A stretch of 64,000 nt of DNA from Pyropia haitanensis (lineage: Eukaryota > Rhodophyta > Bangiophyceae > Bangiales > Bangiaceae). Both the position numbers and the translations under genes were made by a program. The DNA lies in contig SDUX01000008.1 of NCBI GenBank assembly GCA_008729055.1, positions 4,985,756 to 5,049,755 on the forward strand, given 5' to 3'. Every line of letters begins with the position of its first letter. Position 1 is the first letter of the stretch. This document shows positions 62,518-64,000 of this stretch, piece after piece. The notes under the pieces were generated by a model that was not told the DNA's origin, did not search any database, and worked only from the letters and a program-made list of their open reading frames with translations.

Positions 62518-64000
62518 TCAATCGCTCGCCGGTGGCGGCCAGTCACCCTGCCAGACACTCGCCCGCACCTCGGCAGCTCGCTCACATACCCCACGCTCCA
62601 CACCAGCGCGCAAAGCGCACTGGAGGGAGTGGGACTGCGCGCTCACCACACCGGGTGAGACCTTGTACAAGTACACGACATGCTGGTCATCGAGTGTCGC
62701 AGCTGCCGGCGCCGCTGCGGTGCCCTGGCCGTCCTGGCCGCGGACCCCGCCTGGCAGCGCCTCGCGCCCACCCTGCGCTGCACCAGAAGGTGCCGAGGCG
62801 GGGAGGGCTCTCGCCTGCCGCTCCTGACTCCGTAACAGCACATCCATAGAGAAGACGTGCAACCGCGGGTCGCGCATCGGGACGTACGGCTCGGCGAGCA
62901 CCTCCCAAAAGTGCGTCGTGAGCAGCATGATGGGCGCATCAGCAATCGGCCGCTTGATGATGTTCAGGATAAGTGACCCAAGCAACGACAGCCCGTCCTG
63001 CTCGTTTGTGCCCTTGCCAAACTCGTCCACCACCAGCAACGAGCGTCGCGTGGCTTGCTGCAGCATGGTGGCAATCTGGCTGCAGTCGGTGAAGAACGAT
63101 GATTGACCGACCGACACACTGTCCGTGGACTGGACACGAGTGAACAGAGCGTCAAAAACACCAATCTTCGCCCTCACAGCGGGGACGAAGGAGCCAACTT
63201 GGGCCAGGAGGACGATGAGTGCTACCTGCGCACAGTAAACGCTCTTGCCAGAGAAAACAGGCCCAGTGACGCAAGCGACGCTGCCGCCGTGGAGCTTGGT
63301 TGAGTTGGCCACCAGGCTGGGTACTGTCAACTCTGCCAGCGGGTGACGACCGTCATCGACGTCCACCAAGCGATCTTCCACAACGTCGGGGCATACCCAG
63401 TTGGGCTCCTTCGCCACCTCACTCAAGGAAAGCAGGACGTCCACCTCCGCGGCAAGCAACGATGCCTTCCAAAGCGCATCCAGGTGCGGGGTAACCTTTT
63501 TTCGGATGAAGCAGACCGCCTTTTGCTCCACAGCCTCTGATCATTAGAAGGACAAGCCGACAACAAAAATACGTGACGCAGTGCAGTTCATGTGAGCAAG
63601 ACCGTTCACGCGCCAGACGGGATCTCCACTTGCACATAAGAAGAAACAGAAGACCATCCGACACGCATGGGCACCCGAGCTTGAGACGCACAGGAGCAAA
63701 GGCACCACAACATACCGATTGCGCCACTGATGTCGCCCAATGTCGCATCAATCTCGTGGCACCGAGCGTTCTTAAAGTACACATGTTCCTCCGTAGTGAA
63801 CACAAAGTCAAGGCCAATGGCGGCCAACGCGCTCTGCTCGCTCACTGTCGACGCACGGGATGCTGCCGAGAGGCGCGAGTTGGTGTCATTCACATCTTCA
63901 GCATCGACAACCTGCTGTGCCGCTTCAATGGCCGTCGCGTGTGAGAGCACCAAGAGATATCCAACCCGCGGCAGAAACACAATGTGAAGACGGTCCAGAT
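62518..64000 (-). CDS. MSH5: MSH5, meiotic MutS homologue (3' part; 5' end outside window)
   Basis: MSH5 pairs with MSH4 and stabilises crossover intermediates in meiosis. Two exons are visible: 63716-64000 (continuing off the window) and 62518-63536. They are separated by a 179-base intron with donor GTATGT (63715-63710) and acceptor ATCAG (ending 63537). The phase 1 join gives DATLGDISGAIEAVEQK. The first exon has FLPRVGYLL, ALAAIGLDFVFTTEE and ARCHEIDATLGDIS, matching MSH5 core blocks. The second has a lever helix, DGRHPLAELTVPSLVANSTK, Walker A TGPVFSGKSVYCAQV, VGSFVPAVRAKIG, DALFTRVQSTDSVSVGQSSF, Walker B SLLVVDEFGKGTNEQDG and LLTTHFWEVL. The VGSFVPA and QSTDSVSVG features fit MSH5 better than MSH4 or MSH2. 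Catalytic residues look intact. A low-complexity insert follows DVLLRSQERQ. It lacks a mismatch-binding domain in the visible part. Confidence 0.93.

Overview
This window is nuclear DNA from a eukaryote with an extremely GC-rich genome. Long alanine, glycine and proline runs interrupt most proteins, and long mononucleotide runs (C27, G24, A24, T19) lie between genes. Most genes have one long exon; the introns that can be placed are few and short (300 bases in OSCP1, 179 in MSH5). Several traits fit a bangiophyte red alga of the Porphyra/Pyropia type: GC richness with few introns, plastid-type leader peptides, an animal-type heme peroxidase, a Hedgehog-type Hint protein without a Hedgehog signalling domain, and a tRNA with an extra D-loop intron. 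That taxonomic placement is inference; eukaryotic origin is certain.

Layout. 1-4748 is the 3' part of a giant helical-repeat protein, possibly a USP9X/USP34-type deubiquitinase. 6151-7872 is OSCP1. 7873-11495 holds diverged tandem and dispersed repeats. 11496-13343 is an alpha-carbonic-anhydrase-like protein with one zinc ligand replaced. 13344-20849 is mostly non-coding, with a weak membrane-protein ORF, a poorly resolved transcript and a small terminal-inverted-repeat element. 20850-27200 is a tandem segmental duplication carrying two nearly identical cytosolic-type sulfotransferase genes. 28257-45717 is the densest part and alternates strictly in strand: MscS-like channel, SAM methyltransferase, ECM29 proteasome scaffold, a small unknown protein, an IGPS-like barrel, thymidylate kinase and an unknown nuclear-type protein. 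47019-48290 is a bacterial-type RNase HII. 50453-51969 is an unknown helical protein. 52817-52913 is tRNA-Arg(ACG). The last 11 kb carries the animal-type peroxidase, the Hint protein, a type II membrane methyltransferase-like protein and the 3' part of the meiotic gene MSH5, which runs off the window.

The genes do not form one pathway. They are housekeeping functions (proteasome assembly, dTTP supply, RNase H, meiosis) mixed with membrane and secreted proteins (MscS, peroxidase, Hint, type II methyltransferase) and probable plastid proteins (carbonic anhydrase, IGPS-like). Two genome-wide features stand out. Many start codons follow a long pyrimidine-rich leader, which helps to choose starts. 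At least eight genes change reading frame inside a long C or G run; base-count errors in those runs are the simplest explanation, so coordinates at these joints are approximate.
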